From the NCBI RefSeq assembly GCF_024584705.1, contig NZ_CP097384.1, positions 3,844,001-3,908,000 on the forward strand: a stretch of DNA of 64,000 bases. Reading direction: 5' to 3'. Positions 44,110 through 53,825 of this stretch are shown here, piece by piece. Every line of letters starts with the position of its first letter. Positions within the stretch are counted from its first letter, which is position 1. Below the pieces are notes generated by a model, which worked only from the letters and a program-made list of their open reading frames with translations, did not search any database and had not been told where the DNA came from. This DNA is from Blastopirellula sp. J2-11. Its GTDB lineage: Bacteria > Planctomycetota > Planctomycetia > Pirellulales > Pirellulaceae. A program made the translations under genes and the position numbers.

Positions 44110-44682
44110 CTAGACCAATTCTTTTTTGGCGCCAATCAGCGTGCGAAGGCGCTCAGCCAGCAATGCGGCATCGAACGGCTTCTTAAAGGTTTCATTGATC
44201 GTCGAGCGATCGAAGCTCATCGGGTTGCCGTCATCGGGCAACAAGGCGATGAGGATCGTTTCGGAGAAGTCGATGTTGCGACGCAGATTTTGGCAAATCT
44301 GCAACGCTTCGACTCGACCGATCGAAAAATCGACGATGATGCAGTCAGGGTGAAAACCTTCGGCTTGAATACCGGCTTCAAAACCACTCGCGGCCACAGC
44401 GACCTTGAACGATTTTTCGGGCGGCAGTTCACGACGCAAGTTCTCGACCAAGACCTGATCTTGAGCGACGATCAAACACTTGGCCATGGCCTCGTCTTCG
44501 AGGTCGCCCAAGGGCATCCCGTGCTCTTTCAAAAACTTAATCAAGTATTCCCGCGGAATTCTGCGGTCTTGCGACCCCGGAATCCGGTAACCTTTAAGAC
44601 GGCCCGAATCGAACCACTTGCTTACCGTGCGCGGGGCCACTTTACAGATCTTCGCGACCTGTCCTGTTGTGAAGACCTTCAT
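44110..44682 (-). CDS. Excisionase-type HTH fused to a response-regulator receiver domain
   Basis: 190 residues. Residues 1-55 form a MerR/excisionase HTH_17 domain (MKVFTTGQVAKICKVAPRTV, SKWFDSGRLKGYRIPGSQDR, RRIPREYLIKFLKEH). Residues about 68-185 form a receiver-like domain: the phospho-acceptor Asp is probably in CIIVDFSIG, and the Lys is in TFKKPFDAALL. The acidic pair at the first strand is weak (CLIVAQDQ), so phosphorylation is not certain. Fusing HTH_17 in front of REC is unusual. Start ATG with GGAG. It ends in a strong terminator and stands alone. Confidence 0.85.
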   Translation of the reverse strand: MKVFTTGQVAKICKVAPRTVSKWFDSGRLKGYRIPGSQDRRIPREYLIKFLKEHGMPLGDLEDEAMAKCLIVAQDQVLVENLRRELPPEKSFKVAVAASGFEAGIQAEGFHPDCIIVDFSIGRVEALQICQNLRRNIDFSETILIALLPDDGNPMSFDRSTINETFKKPFDAALLAERLRTLIGAKKELV

Positions 44683-45419
44683 CTCAGGCTCTCCGTTACT
44701 CTCTAGTTGAGTTGACCTCCACCGCGTTTCCGAAAACCGGAAACACGCGTCCAGCCCTTGCTTGCAGCGTCGCCTTGACGCTTCTTCCCTCGCGCCGACA
44801 GTGGGACTTGTCCGGCTACCGCAAACATCTGGGTTAGGGCTGATAAAAATGCATCGCTTCTGTGGCTCGTGTTCAGTTCCTTCTGACTCCGCGCCTCAAA
44901 TGTCTGACCACCGAAAGCGAATGTCCGCGAAGAGGGTGAGATATTACTTCCCAGCACCTTCGCTTCGCTATCGAATCCGATGATTCGGCGAGGTGGCGGC
45001 TTAAGGGATCCCCTCATAGAAGACGTAAATCCACCACGATTCGCTCCCGTCCGTTGCGAAACGTTGCGGCTTACGCCCTGACTGAGATGTACCCCCCTTG
45101 CCGGTCTATTCTGCGAGACGTCTTGTGGACGCGATTCGACGGAACAGACCTTCCGAAGCTTAATTTCGAGTCATTCGGGGGCTTTTCTTTAGCATCTTTC
45201 CGGACAGACGCCGTCAACAAGCAAAATCGTGTCGCACGGCGCGACCGGCGCTATCCGAATCTTATCGAGCCCGACCGATGCAAGTCGTTCTCATTAGCCG
45301 GGTTAGAATGGACAGCACAACGCATGTCGCCGCCGACGATTTCTTCGCCAAACATTTAATTATATGCGCGGAAGATAGAGAGGGTCGCAGCATTTGTAAC
45401 GATTAGGTGACTTCTACGG
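44683..45419. other. 737-bp spacer upstream of the HTH-receiver gene
   Basis: No coding frame with credible start or composition. A small imperfect hairpin (gcgtttccg-aaaa-ccggaaacacgc, 44725-44749) is near the HTH-receiver promoter. The remainder holds no recognised RNA, repeat or att site. The smc gene ends at the right border, so it is mostly promoter/downstream region. Confidence 0.4.
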
Positions 45420-48400
45420 TCATGCAACCTGCGCGTCACCGCTGTCGCGCTCGACCGCCGCTTGCGAAATCTCGCCGTCTTCGCTGACGTCATCGAACTG
45501 CACCGAGACCCGTTTCGACACGCCAGACTCTTGCATCGTCACCCCATACAACGTCGAGGCCGCCGCCATCGTCGCTTTGGAGTGCGTTACGATCACAAAC
45601 CGCGTCCAGTCAAGGAACCCCTTAAGGACGTCAACGAAGCGTCCAATGTTCGCTTCATCGAGTGGACCGTCGACTTCGTCCAAAATACAGAAAGGACTAG
45701 GGCGAAACTGAAATATGGCTAGCAACAGCGTCACCGCCGTCAAAGCGCGCTCGCCGCCGCTCAGCAGCGAAATATGCAACGTGTTTTTACCCGGCGGTGT
45801 CACGACGATATCGACGCCAGCTTCCAGCACGTCGACTCCTTCTTCCAAAATGATATCCGCCGAACCGCCGCCGAAAACCTTGCGAAAGAGTTGCCGGAAG
45901 TTGTCACGCACCGTCGCCAGCGTCTCTTCAAACAGCCGACGACTGTCGGCGTTGATCTTGTGAATGATCTTTTCTAGCGATTGCTTCGCTTCGGTTAAAT
46001 CGGTCAACTGACCGGACAGGTGGGCGAAACGCTGCTCCAATTCATCCAGTTCTTGCAGTGCGTCCACGTTAACGGCGCCGATGTTGGTCACCTTGCGGCG
46101 CAACTCGGCGATCTCTTCGTCGACCGCCTGGCGATCTTCGATCGGCTCGACATCCTGCTTGTCGACAAACTTGCTGATCTCGATGCCGTAATCTTCTAGC
46201 AGTCGCGACGCTAGCGTCCCTCGTTCGTGACGCAGATCGCCGCCGGCGAGTTCTTTGCGATGGACGCGCTGGGCAATTTCGTCCAGTTCACGCCGCATGC
46301 GCTGCGCTTCGGCGGTGATCTCGGCTCGCTGCGTTTCGATCGTGCGACGACGCACGCGGCCAGAGTGGACCTCACGATAGCGTTGCTCGCGAACCAGAAA
46401 CAAATGGGCCAGTTCGCCGTTGGCGGACAGGATCTCCCGCTCCAGCGTCTGATACTGCGTCTGCTCGGCCAATAGCCGTTCACGGTTTTCCGTAATGGCC
46501 TGCGATTTTTCGACCAGCGCCTGCTCGGTCTGTTTCGCTTGTTGTCCGAGCGAGCCAACTTGTTGCTCGCTTTTCGCCAATTCAATCTTCAGGCTGGTCG
46601 CTTGCTGTCCGACCTGGGCTCGCTCGCTCTCGAGCATCGCCGCTTTGGCGTGATCGTCATCGGCAGCTCTTTCCAAGTCAGCGGTTTCGCGCTGCTTTTC
46701 CGCCAGTGAATGACGAACCGCCTGCAGACGAGAGTCCCCATCTTCGATTTGGCGACGAATCGCTTCCTGCTCCTGACCGCTGCGGTGCTGATCGCGCGCC
46801 AGATGTTCTAGCTGCTGTTGCACCGAAGCAAGTCGAGCGCGATGCTCTGACTGCATCAGGCTCGCTTCTCGATGTTCGTCGATCGCGCTGCGTAGCTCAT
46901 CGTCGGCTTCGGCAATTTCATCTTGCAAAGCGGCGATTTCGCTGCGCCCGCCTGCAAGCTCTTCGTCCAGATCGGCCAATTGATCACGGAGCGAGCGCAG
47001 TTCGCTACGACGCGATATAATTCCGGACGCATTGGCTCGCGGCCCGACATAGATGCGTCCATCCGCTTCCAGCATTTCGCCGGTCTCAGCAACAAAGCGA
47101 CGACGTGGGTATTGCCGTTGCAAGCGTCGAGCGGCCGCCAGATCAGTCACAATCCACGCGTCGCCAAGCAGTTGGTTCACGAGCGGCGTAAATTCTGCGG
47201 CCGTTTCGACAAACCGATCGGCCCGTCCGCGGACATCGCCATCTTCGGCCAGTTTCTCTTCGTCCTCTTCGCCAACCCGCGGCAGACAGCTCGCTAGCTC
47301 GATCAGTCCGACGCGACCCGGAAAATGGACAGTTCCGTCTTCAATCGCATCGACCAGCCCGCTGTCACGCAGCACGACATAGTGCGCGGCGTCCCCCAAC
47401 GCGATTTCAATCAGCGTCGCGATTTGCACATCGACCTGAAAGACGTCGGCAACCAAGCCGGCGACCGAGCGGAAGTGATATTCCTTTTCGTCGCGAGCGC
47501 GTGAGAGCACTTCTTTGACGCCAGCGTTGAGCCCCTCGTACCGCTTCTCTAGTTCGTCGAGCACTTTGGCTCGTTCGTGAATCGCGGCGCGGCGATGCTG
47601 CAGGGTCGATAACGCTTCCTGGCGTACACGCAGGTCGTCACGCTGCCGGCTTAGGCGATCTTGCGTTACGTCCAGACGATCTTGCTTGCGTTGCAAGTCG
47701 ATCGCGACGCGGGCGCCTTCTTCTTCAAAATTGGCCAGTTCTTGCTGCTGACTCGCGATCAAGCCGCAAATCTCGCTATATTGCTCACCCACTTCGCTGG
47801 AACGTCGTTGAGCGGCGGCGACTTCGGCTTCAATCGCACCGATCGAGTTTTCCAAGCTCGAAGCTTCTTTGAGCAACTCGACGTGCCGCTGCCGGCGCAC
47901 TTCCCGATCTTTGCGAAGCTGTTCGACGCCTGACTCTAGATCGGCGGCGGTCTCTTCGACGCTATGCAGTTCTTCTACCACGGTGTCGTACTGCAAGCGA
48001 GCGGCGTCTAAGAGGCCGCGGATCGACTCGACGTCGATCGTCAGCGAGGCTTCGGCCGACTTCAGGCGTGAGACCCGCTCTCGACGACTCGCGACATCGC
48101 TGGTCAGTTCATGCAATTGGCGATATTGCATGTTCGAGGCGGCGGAAAGGGTTGCAACACGCTGCTCGGCCCGCGACAGATCCCCTTCGGCCTGGGCCAT
48201 TCCTTCGCTGAGCGTGCGTGATTCCGCTTCGAGCGCCGTACTCTGTTCTTCCGATGCTTGCACCGCTTGCGTCAACGAGGCGGACTCGTCGCGCAGTTGC
48301 GATAACTCGACTTCGTATTCTTCCAGCCGAGCCGACAACGATCGCCAGTCGACCAAACCGACGCTAACCCGCAAGTCTTGCAGGCGTTGACTATATTCAC

Positions 48401-49049
48401 GATAACGCTGCGCCTTGCCGGCCTGGGCGCGAACGCTTTTCAGGCGTCCTTCGACTTCGTCCACGATGTCGGCCAAACGAAGCAGGTTTTGATCGACACG
48501 CTCCAACCGGCGCTGCGTTTCCACCTTTTTCGCTTTGAAGCGGCTGATGCCGGCCGCTTCTTCAAAGATGGCGCGGCGATCGCGGGCCGACGCTTGCAAC
48601 AGCGTATCGACCTTCCCTTGCTCGATGATCGCATAGGCGTCAGCGCCAACTCCGGTACCGCTGCAGAGATCGCGGACATCACGAAGACGGCAAGGATGGC
48701 GATTGATCAGATATTCGGCTTCGCCGCTGCGATAGACGCGCCGGGAGACATGGACTTCGGGCGAATCGATCGCCAACTGGCCTTCGCTATTATCAAAGAC
48801 GATGGTCGCTTCGGCTGAGTTCATCGCCTTGCGAGCCCCAGACGCGGCGCCTTTGAAGATGACATCCGCCATCTCTTTGCCGCGGAGACTTTTTGCGCTT
48901 TGTTCGCCTAAAGCCCACTTGATCGCATCGACGATATTCGACTTACCGGAACCATTGGGGCCAACCACCACCGTAATTCCGGGGGGGAACTCGAACCGCG
49001 TTTTGTCGGCGAAGCTTTTGAATCCGACAAGTTCGAGCGCCTTCAGCAT
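45420..49049 (-). CDS. smc: Chromosome segregation protein SMC
   Basis: About 1209 residues from ATG 49049 (MLKALELVGFKSFADKTRFE), where the family begins; the frame is open to 49109. Walker A VGPNGSGKSN is at the N-terminus. Long Gln/Glu/Arg-rich coiled coils flank a hinge near residues 500-640 (LDELEKRYEGLNAGVKEVL, GDAAHYVVLR...). The C-terminal head has the signature LLSGGERALTAVTLLLAIF and Walker B FCILDEVDGPLDEAN. Dimers organise and segregate the chromosome together with ScpA/ScpB, which are not in the window. Confidence 0.97.
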   Translation of the reverse strand: MLKALELVGFKSFADKTRFEFPPGITVVVGPNGSGKSNIVDAIKWALGEQSAKSLRGKEMADVIFKGAASGARKAMNSAEATIVFDNSEGQLAIDSPEVHVSRRVYRSGEAEYLINRHPCRLRDVRDLCSGTGVGADAYAIIEQGKVDTLLQASARDRRAIFEEAAGISRFKAKKVETQRRLERVDQNLLRLADIVDEVEGRLKSVRAQAGKAQRYREYSQRLQDLRVSVGLVDWRSLSARLEEYEVELSQLRDESASLTQAVQASEEQSTALEAESRTLSEGMAQAEGDLSRAEQRVATLSAASNMQYRQLHELTSDVASRRERVSRLKSAEASLTIDVESIRGLLDAARLQYDTVVEELHSVEETAADLESGVEQLRKDREVRRQRHVELLKEASSLENSIGAIEAEVAAAQRRSSEVGEQYSEICGLIASQQQELANFEEEGARVAIDLQRKQDRLDVTQDRLSRQRDDLRVRQEALSTLQHRRAAIHERAKVLDELEKRYEGLNAGVKEVLSRARDEKEYHFRSVAGLVADVFQVDVQIATLIEIALGDAAHYVVLRDSGLVDAIEDGTVHFPGRVGLIELASCLPRVGEEDEEKLAEDGDVRGRADRFVETAAEFTPLVNQLLGDAWIVTDLAAARRLQRQYPRRRFVAETGEMLEADGRIYVGPRANASGIISRRSELRSLRDQLADLDEELAGGRSEIAALQDEIAEADDELRSAIDEHREASLMQSEHRARLASVQQQLEHLARDQHRSGQEQEAIRRQIEDGDSRLQAVRHSLAEKQRETADLERAADDDHAKAAMLESERAQVGQQATSLKIELAKSEQQVGSLGQQAKQTEQALVEKSQAITENRERLLAEQTQYQTLEREILSANGELAHLFLVREQRYREVHSGRVRRRTIETQRAEITAEAQRMRRELDEIAQRVHRKELAGGDLRHERGTLASRLLEDYGIEISKFVDKQDVEPIEDRQAVDEEIAELRRKVTNIGAVNVDALQELDELEQRFAHLSGQLTDLTEAKQSLEKIIHKINADSRRLFEETLATVRDNFRQLFRKVFGGGSADIILEEGVDVLEAGVDIVVTPPGKNTLHISLLSGGERALTAVTLLLAIFQFRPSPFCILDEVDGPLDEANIGRFVDVLKGFLDWTRFVIVTHSKATMAAASTLYGVTMQESGVSKRVSVQFDDVSEDGEISQAAVERDSGDAQVA

Positions 49050-49161
49050 AGAAACGAACGATACGCGGAGGTGATGGTGGACCGGTCCCTCGCCGCGCAA
49101 GCGCGACAAGCGAGATAAGTAAACAGATTCCCCCTAATATACGCATGGGGAGTCTCTTAGT

Positions 49162-50946
49162 TTACCAAAACCGCCACCAACTTTTGTCGCCTGATTTCTC
49201 ACTGGCGGCAATTTCTTCCGACTCAGCGGCTTCCGCATCCTCTGTAACCGCTTCTTCTTCCAACATTTCGTCATCCGCATAGTCGGAATCGCTATCTTCC
49301 TCACGTTCCAGAAAATAGACCCGATCGTTATGAGCCAGCGAATCGGCCTCTACCCGAGCGTCGATGGCGCCTTGCTGCTTCAAGCTGTAGATAACCTTCA
49401 TCACTTCGGGATAATCGCCGTCGGCGTCGACAATCCCTTTGATCAGTTCGGTGACCGTCGGCTCGCAGACAAACGAGCGATTCTCGCGACCGGCGACAAC
49501 GCGGGTCACCTTGACCTTGCCGTCGGTCGTGCCGGTGATGGTCAACCCCTTGGGCATCAGCAAAATCGCGTCCGTCCGGACCGGGATATTGTCGCCAAAG
49601 ACGACCACTTCGGGGCGTTCGCTCAAGCGAAAGTGAACCAGCGGTGACGCTTTGGAGCGGATCGGGTGGAAGATAAACTTCCCTTTCATGTCGACGCCGC
49701 GAATGATCGGCGCTTTGCCGGTTTTCTCTAGCAGCGTGTCGAACGCACCGTAGCGAGCTTCGGCGCTTTCGCAGTGAAGCAAGCCTTCTAATTCGTCGAT
49801 CACCGTCAAATCGTCAAGCGTCCCGAAAGCGATATAGGCGCGATGGCGAAATTCGCTTTGACTGCGCGCCGCTTCGGTCAGCGTGGGGATCGCCGCGGGA
49901 TCATCCAAGTAAGCCAGCGCTTCGGCCGCGCAGAAGCGGACCAGCGGACTTTTCGATGCAAGCCCCTTCTTCAACGAATCGAGCGAATCCTTGCCTAGCG
50001 CTTCCAACTTCATCGCTCCGGCTTCTGAGGATTCGGGAATCATCAACTCGGCTTCGGCGTTTTGGATGCGTTGCAAGCGTTCTTCGGTCGTGTCGCCGAT
50101 CGGAATATAGCGAACGACACGCAGGAAACGGGGGACATTTTCAAAGTATTTGGGATGAACGCGGAGTTCGATCTTTTTGTCGTCTAACGGATTGGCGACC
50201 CCGGTCTTGCCGCCTCCGTTTTGATAGCTGAAGAAACGGGAGTTGATCGACTGCCCGACCCGAGCACTGGCCTGAACCGACACATTGTCAGCACGCATCG
50301 CTAGTCCGATCGGACGATCTTTCTTGAGGATGCCGCCACCGAGGATCACGCCCCGTTTGAGTAGAATCTCGGAATCGTCTCGGCCTTCGCGGATATTGTC
50401 GGTCAAAATGGCGCCGTGGCCGCGAACGAACGTCTCCCCCTTCCGCAAACGACCTTCTAAAACGGCCGATTCGGACAACGAGGTTTCCAGCATCCAGCCA
50501 TCGACCAGGCTGGTCGTCTCAGAATCACGCGAAGTCAGCACGCGAATATCGACACGCTGACCAACGCGAGCGCCCGGCTCGATATACGCTTCGGCGACCA
50601 CCAGCGAAGTTCGCGGCGACGCAAGTTCGGTGTTGGGCTTGGCGATCTTGCGAATCCGCATCTCATTCAGCAGCGCCTCTTGCAGGGGAGACGGCGGCGG
50701 ATCGCTGCCGGTGTTGTCGAGGCCGGTCACCATCGACACGCCTTGAATCTTGGCTACCTGCAGTCCGACAGGGACGGTTAGATCACCCACCACGCGCGAG
50801 AGTTCCCACTCGGCGGGCGATTCGTCCACAATGGCCACATCCTCTTCGTGAAACCACGAAACGCACCCCGGCGAAACGAGCAAACCGCCGGCAAGCAGTA
50901 AGATCGTGAGTGGTCGAGAACGAGATTGTAATGCCCGAATAGTCAT
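49162..50946 (-). CDS. FlgI-like P-ring lipoprotein with inserted HEAT repeats
   Basis: 594 residues. Signal with lipobox LLVSPGC. Residues about 45-270 match the flagellar P-ring fold (VTGLDNTGSDPPPSPLQEAL, SLVVAEAYIEPGARVGQRVD, KRGVILGGGILKKDRPIGL). Residues about 310-400 are HEAT-like repeats (SPLVRFCAAEALAYLDDPAAIPTL, HRAYIAFGTLDDLTVIDEL). The FlgI end resumes around 480-535 (VTELIKGIVDADGDYPEVMKVIYSLKQQGAI). The C-terminus is very acidic and ends SWWRFW. Flagellar FlgI is shorter, soluble and lacks HEAT. No flagellar genes are near. Confidence 0.85.
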   Translation of the reverse strand: MTIRALQSRSRPLTILLLAGGLLVSPGCVSWFHEEDVAIVDESPAEWELSRVVGDLTVPVGLQVAKIQGVSMVTGLDNTGSDPPPSPLQEALLNEMRIRKIAKPNTELASPRTSLVVAEAYIEPGARVGQRVDIRVLTSRDSETTSLVDGWMLETSLSESAVLEGRLRKGETFVRGHGAILTDNIREGRDDSEILLKRGVILGGGILKKDRPIGLAMRADNVSVQASARVGQSINSRFFSYQNGGGKTGVANPLDDKKIELRVHPKYFENVPRFLRVVRYIPIGDTTEERLQRIQNAEAELMIPESSEAGAMKLEALGKDSLDSLKKGLASKSPLVRFCAAEALAYLDDPAAIPTLTEAARSQSEFRHRAYIAFGTLDDLTVIDELEGLLHCESAEARYGAFDTLLEKTGKAPIIRGVDMKGKFIFHPIRSKASPLVHFRLSERPEVVVFGDNIPVRTDAILLMPKGLTITGTTDGKVKVTRVVAGRENRSFVCEPTVTELIKGIVDADGDYPEVMKVIYSLKQQGAIDARVEADSLAHNDRVYFLEREEDSDSDYADDEMLEEEAVTEDAEAAESEEIAASEKSGDKSWWRFW

Positions 50947-51072
50947 AGCGTGCGACGCTCCCTGTCGGCGTGGCTGCCGCGCCGCAATCCTTGCAGCGCG
51001 TTCCAGTCGATGTATCGGGGCGAAGGCTATTTCAATCTGATAGCACGGTCAAGAGCGATTTAGGGCAATGAT

Positions 51073-51321
51073 TTATGGAGGATCGTACCCACCACGACTA
51101 AACGGATGACAGCGGCAGATTCTCCATGCTCCGCGGGCGGCGCCGGTGAACGGTCCGTACTTTTGGACCGCGCCGATAAAATAGTGACTACAGGTAGGTT
51201 GGTAAATACACTGCCGGCCAAAAATCGGACTGAGAAAGAACTGATAGAGCCGCACCGCGAAGATCATCGATTCCGCTAGCAAACCATCCGCCGCCTGCCA
51301 CAAGAACGCGAATCCGCTCAT
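51073..51321 (-). CDS. yidD: Membrane protein insertion efficiency factor YidD
   Basis: 82 residues from ATG 51321. Conserved [40 protein letters not shown] and the GGYDPP ending are all present. It sits at the inner membrane and helps YidC insert proteins. The start overlaps the rnpA stop by 4 bp (ATGA). The usual rpmH-rnpA-yidD-yidC order is only partly kept: no rpmH or yidC was seen. Confidence 0.93.
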   Translation of the reverse strand: MSGFAFLWQAADGLLAESMIFAVRLYQFFLSPIFGRQCIYQPTCSHYFIGAVQKYGPFTGAARGAWRICRCHPFSRGGYDPP

Positions 51322-51695
51322 CCTTTGGCGCCTCGCTGACCTAATTTTTTGCGTGCTCGACGCGCTGTCTCGACTAGGCTGCGGCAAAGCCGTTCGAGCG
51401 GCGGTTCGATCGCCGCGCGGGGAATCACGATCAAATCGCAGTTCTCCGGCAGGCGCGCCTGCTGAATGCGAAACGCTTCGCGCAGGCGCCGCTTCCAACG
51501 ATTGCGGCGGACAGCGTTCCCTACTTTTTTCGAGACGACCAAGCCGATCCGCGGACCAAGATGGTCATTCTGGGCGATGTAGACGACCAAAATACCGTCG
51601 GCCGCTGAACATTTGCCGGCGAAGACCTGATCAAACTGGGCGGTTCGCAGCAGTCGCTTTTCCTTGCCAAATTGATGTTCTCCCCGGCTGCTCAT
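51318..51695 (-). CDS. rnpA: Ribonuclease P protein component
   Basis: 125 residues. Basic protein with the RNR motif ([23 protein letters not shown]) and the N-terminal [11 protein letters not shown] and IGLVV strands. It binds RNase P RNA for tRNA 5' processing. Start ATG 51695, 4 bp after the stop of the DnaJ gene. yidD is coupled downstream. Confidence 0.95.
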   Translation of the reverse strand: MSSRGEHQFGKEKRLLRTAQFDQVFAGKCSAADGILVVYIAQNDHLGPRIGLVVSKKVGNAVRRNRWKRRLREAFRIQQARLPENCDLIVIPRAAIEPPLERLCRSLVETARRARKKLGQRGAKG

Positions 51696-51699
51696 CGGA

Positions 51700-52641
51700 T
51701 CACCAAGTCAGATCTTTGCGCGGGTCATCAGCGTACAGCTTGCCCAGTTCCCGAATCATCTCTTGGGCCTGCTCATCCAATTGCGGCGGCATTTTGATTT
51801 GCAGTTCGGCGTACAGATCGCCGGGCTCGCCTGACTTTGGCTTGACCCCTTGGCCCCGAATCCGCAGACGTTTGCCGCTGGAAGAGTTGGGGGGAACGGT
51901 CAGCGTGATCGTACCATGCGGAGTCGGAACATCGATTTTTCCACCGAGCGCCGCTTCTTCGAGCGTGATCGGGACTTTCACTTCCAGATTCTTGCCGTTG
52001 CGAACAAAGCAGCGGTGCGAATCGATATGCACATTGATCAAAATGTCCCCGGCAGGTCCGCCGCCGGGACCGGGCTCGCCTTGCCCGCGAAGTCGAATTT
52101 TCTTCCCATCTTCGATCCCAGCAGGAATTTGGGCCGAAATCGTTTCGACGCTGTTGCCGCGGCGCACGCTTAGTAGGACCTCGCCCCCTTCGACAGCGGT
52201 ATGAAAAGGAACCGTTACTTCATGGTGCAGATCAGAGCCGCGAATCGGCGCCGAGCGAGCGCGTCGTCCTCCTCCGCCGGTAAATTGGCGAAAAATATCG
52301 GAGAATCCGCCGCTCGCTTCTCCGCCGCCCCCAAAAATGTCGCTGAAGTCGAACTCTTCGCCAGCGCCGCCGGCGCCACCGGGACGCCGCCAAGCTCCCC
52401 CTTGGGGGCCTCCGCCCATCTGCTCAAAGCCGTGGCCAAATTGATCGTACTTGGTCCGCTTTTCGGTATCTCCCAGCACGTCGTAGGCGTTCTGGATCTC
52501 CTTAAATCGCTCGTGGGCCTTTTTATCGTCTGGATTGAGGTCAGGGTGATACTTCTGGGCGAGTTTGCGATACGCCTTCTGAATTTCTTCAGCGGTGGAC
52601 GAGCGTGGGACGCCTAAGGTTTTGTAGAGATCTTCTGGCAT
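51700..52641 (-). CDS. DnaJ/CbpA-family co-chaperone without zinc finger
   Basis: About 313 residues from ATG 52641 (MPEDLYKTLGVPRSSTAEEI); the frame is open to 52746. J domain with HPD (KYHPDLNPDDKK), then a Gly/Phe-rich stretch (MGGGPQGGAWRRPGGAGGAG) and two C-terminal substrate domains (VTVPFHTAVEGGEVLLSVRR, IRLRGQGEPGPGGGPAGDIL, VPTPHGTITLTVP). The four CxxCxGxG zinc motifs of DnaJ are absent, so it is a type II J protein that activates DnaK. It is the first gene of a unit with rnpA and yidD. Confidence 0.93.
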   Translation of the reverse strand: MPEDLYKTLGVPRSSTAEEIQKAYRKLAQKYHPDLNPDDKKAHERFKEIQNAYDVLGDTEKRTKYDQFGHGFEQMGGGPQGGAWRRPGGAGGAGEEFDFSDIFGGGGEASGGFSDIFRQFTGGGGRRARSAPIRGSDLHHEVTVPFHTAVEGGEVLLSVRRGNSVETISAQIPAGIEDGKKIRLRGQGEPGPGGGPAGDILINVHIDSHRCFVRNGKNLEVKVPITLEEAALGGKIDVPTPHGTITLTVPPNSSSGKRLRIRGQGVKPKSGEPGDLYAELQIKMPPQLDEQAQEMIRELGKLYADDPRKDLTW

Positions 52642-52814
52642 GGAGCGGAGGCGTTCTAAAGGCCCTAAACCGTTGCGGCAAAATCCGTTACGATTTGTGA
52701 AAAAACGAGAATGACTATTGTAGAGAGCAAGCGAACGATCAATCAAGACGCTTGACCCGGCGAGACGACGATACCTAGAATTTCGTTGCTTGGAACACCA
52801 ATTATTTGTAGCCT

Positions 52815-53249
52815 ATGCCTTTTTGTCGCGACAACTCGCTCTCGTTTCAGCTCGGCGTGGCGATGCGCCGCGTCGCGCGGCTCTATACGGAAGAACTCGC
52901 TCCCTTCCAACTGACTCCGCCGCAGCTCTATTTGCTGACTTGCCTAGAACAAAACGCAGGGTGCAAACCGCGAGAAATCGCGCGTTCGATCTGCGTCGAC
53001 GCCAGCAGCATCACCAGCTTGCTCGACCGCAGCGAACAAGCGGGGCTGATCGAGCGCCAGGCTGATCCCGCCGATCGCCGGTCGCTGCAGATCTTTTTGA
53101 CCGACCAGGGGCGTCAACGCTTAGCGACCGTCGCGCAAACGGTGGAATCGTTAAACCACCGCATCCGGGACGAATTGCTGTCCCCATTTAACGACGATCA
53201 GATCGACTTGTTTCTCGCAATGCTCCGCGGCATCGGAAAAGATGCGTAG
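52815..53249 (+). CDS. MarR-family transcriptional regulator
   Basis: 144 residues. Winged helix with LTPPQLYLLTCLEQNAGCKP, REIARSICVDASSITSLLDR, EQAGLIERQADPADRRSLQI (DxRS wing) and FLTDQGRQRL. A typical MarR homodimer. It is followed 38 bp later by a DinB-family gene on the same strand that it may regulate. Ligand unknown. Confidence 0.92.
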   Translation: MPFCRDNSLSFQLGVAMRRVARLYTEELAPFQLTPPQLYLLTCLEQNAGCKPREIARSICVDASSITSLLDRSEQAGLIERQADPADRRSLQIFLTDQGRQRLATVAQTVESLNHRIRDELLSPFNDDQIDLFLAMLRGIGKDA

Positions 53250-53287
53250 CTAGCCATAGCCGACGACAATATTCACAGGAATTGCGG

Positions 53288-53797
53288 ATGACCCCGAAAG
53301 AACGACTACGGAAGCGATTGACGACGGCTCGGGCTTTTACAGAGCGGTTGTTCGAAGATTTTCACTCGCCGGAAGAATGGACGCAGCAGGTCTGCGATCA
53401 GACGAACCATGCGCTTTGGATTGCCGGGCATTTAGCGCTGACCGACAATTTCTTCTTGACGCAGATTGCACCTGACCAAGCGGAGCCTCGCGACGAATAT
53501 CAGACGCTGTTCGGAGTCGGATCGCAGCCGGTGGCCGATCCTGCACACTATCCGGCGGTAGCGGACGTGTTGGAATACTTACGCGATCGCCGCGCTCTGC
53601 TGCTGGCGGTATTTGACGCGCTGGACGAAGAAGCGATGTCGACGCCGACTCCGGATGGATCGCCCGATTTTCTCAACGATATCGGCGCCGTCTTTGAAAC
53701 TGCCGTCTGGCACGAAGGCATGCACACCGGGCAATTGTCGGTCGTGCGGCGTTCGCTGGGGCACGAGCCGGTCAACGCACCGCAGCCGCAAGCGTAA
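53288..53797 (+). CDS. DinB-family four-helix protein
   Basis: About 169 residues from ATG 53288 (AGGA at good spacing; TTG 53282 in frame). Three metal-binding His in the DinB pattern: NHALWIAGHLAL (two) and AVWHEGMHTGQLSVVRRSLG. DinB proteins include thiol-dependent S-transferases that use bacillithiol, mycothiol or other thiols; the cofactor is unknown here. It follows MarR. A 61-bp palindrome lies 29 bp beyond the stop. Confidence 0.85.
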   Translation: MTPKERLRKRLTTARAFTERLFEDFHSPEEWTQQVCDQTNHALWIAGHLALTDNFFLTQIAPDQAEPRDEYQTLFGVGSQPVADPAHYPAVADVLEYLRDRRALLLAVFDALDEEAMSTPTPDGSPDFLNDIGAVFETAVWHEGMHTGQLSVVRRSLGHEPVNAPQPQA

Positions 53798-53825
53798 AGC
53801 CAGGCGCGGAGGGGAATGGAGGGCA

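Noticed and set aside
44725-44749. Possible structured RNA in the spacer before the HTH-receiver gene
   Set aside because: Only a single weak hairpin is present, without T-run or recognised riboswitch core.
45054-45359. 101-residue open frame in the 737-bp spacer
   Set aside because: No ribosome site, mixed composition, no hydrophobic or motif pattern; treated as non-coding.
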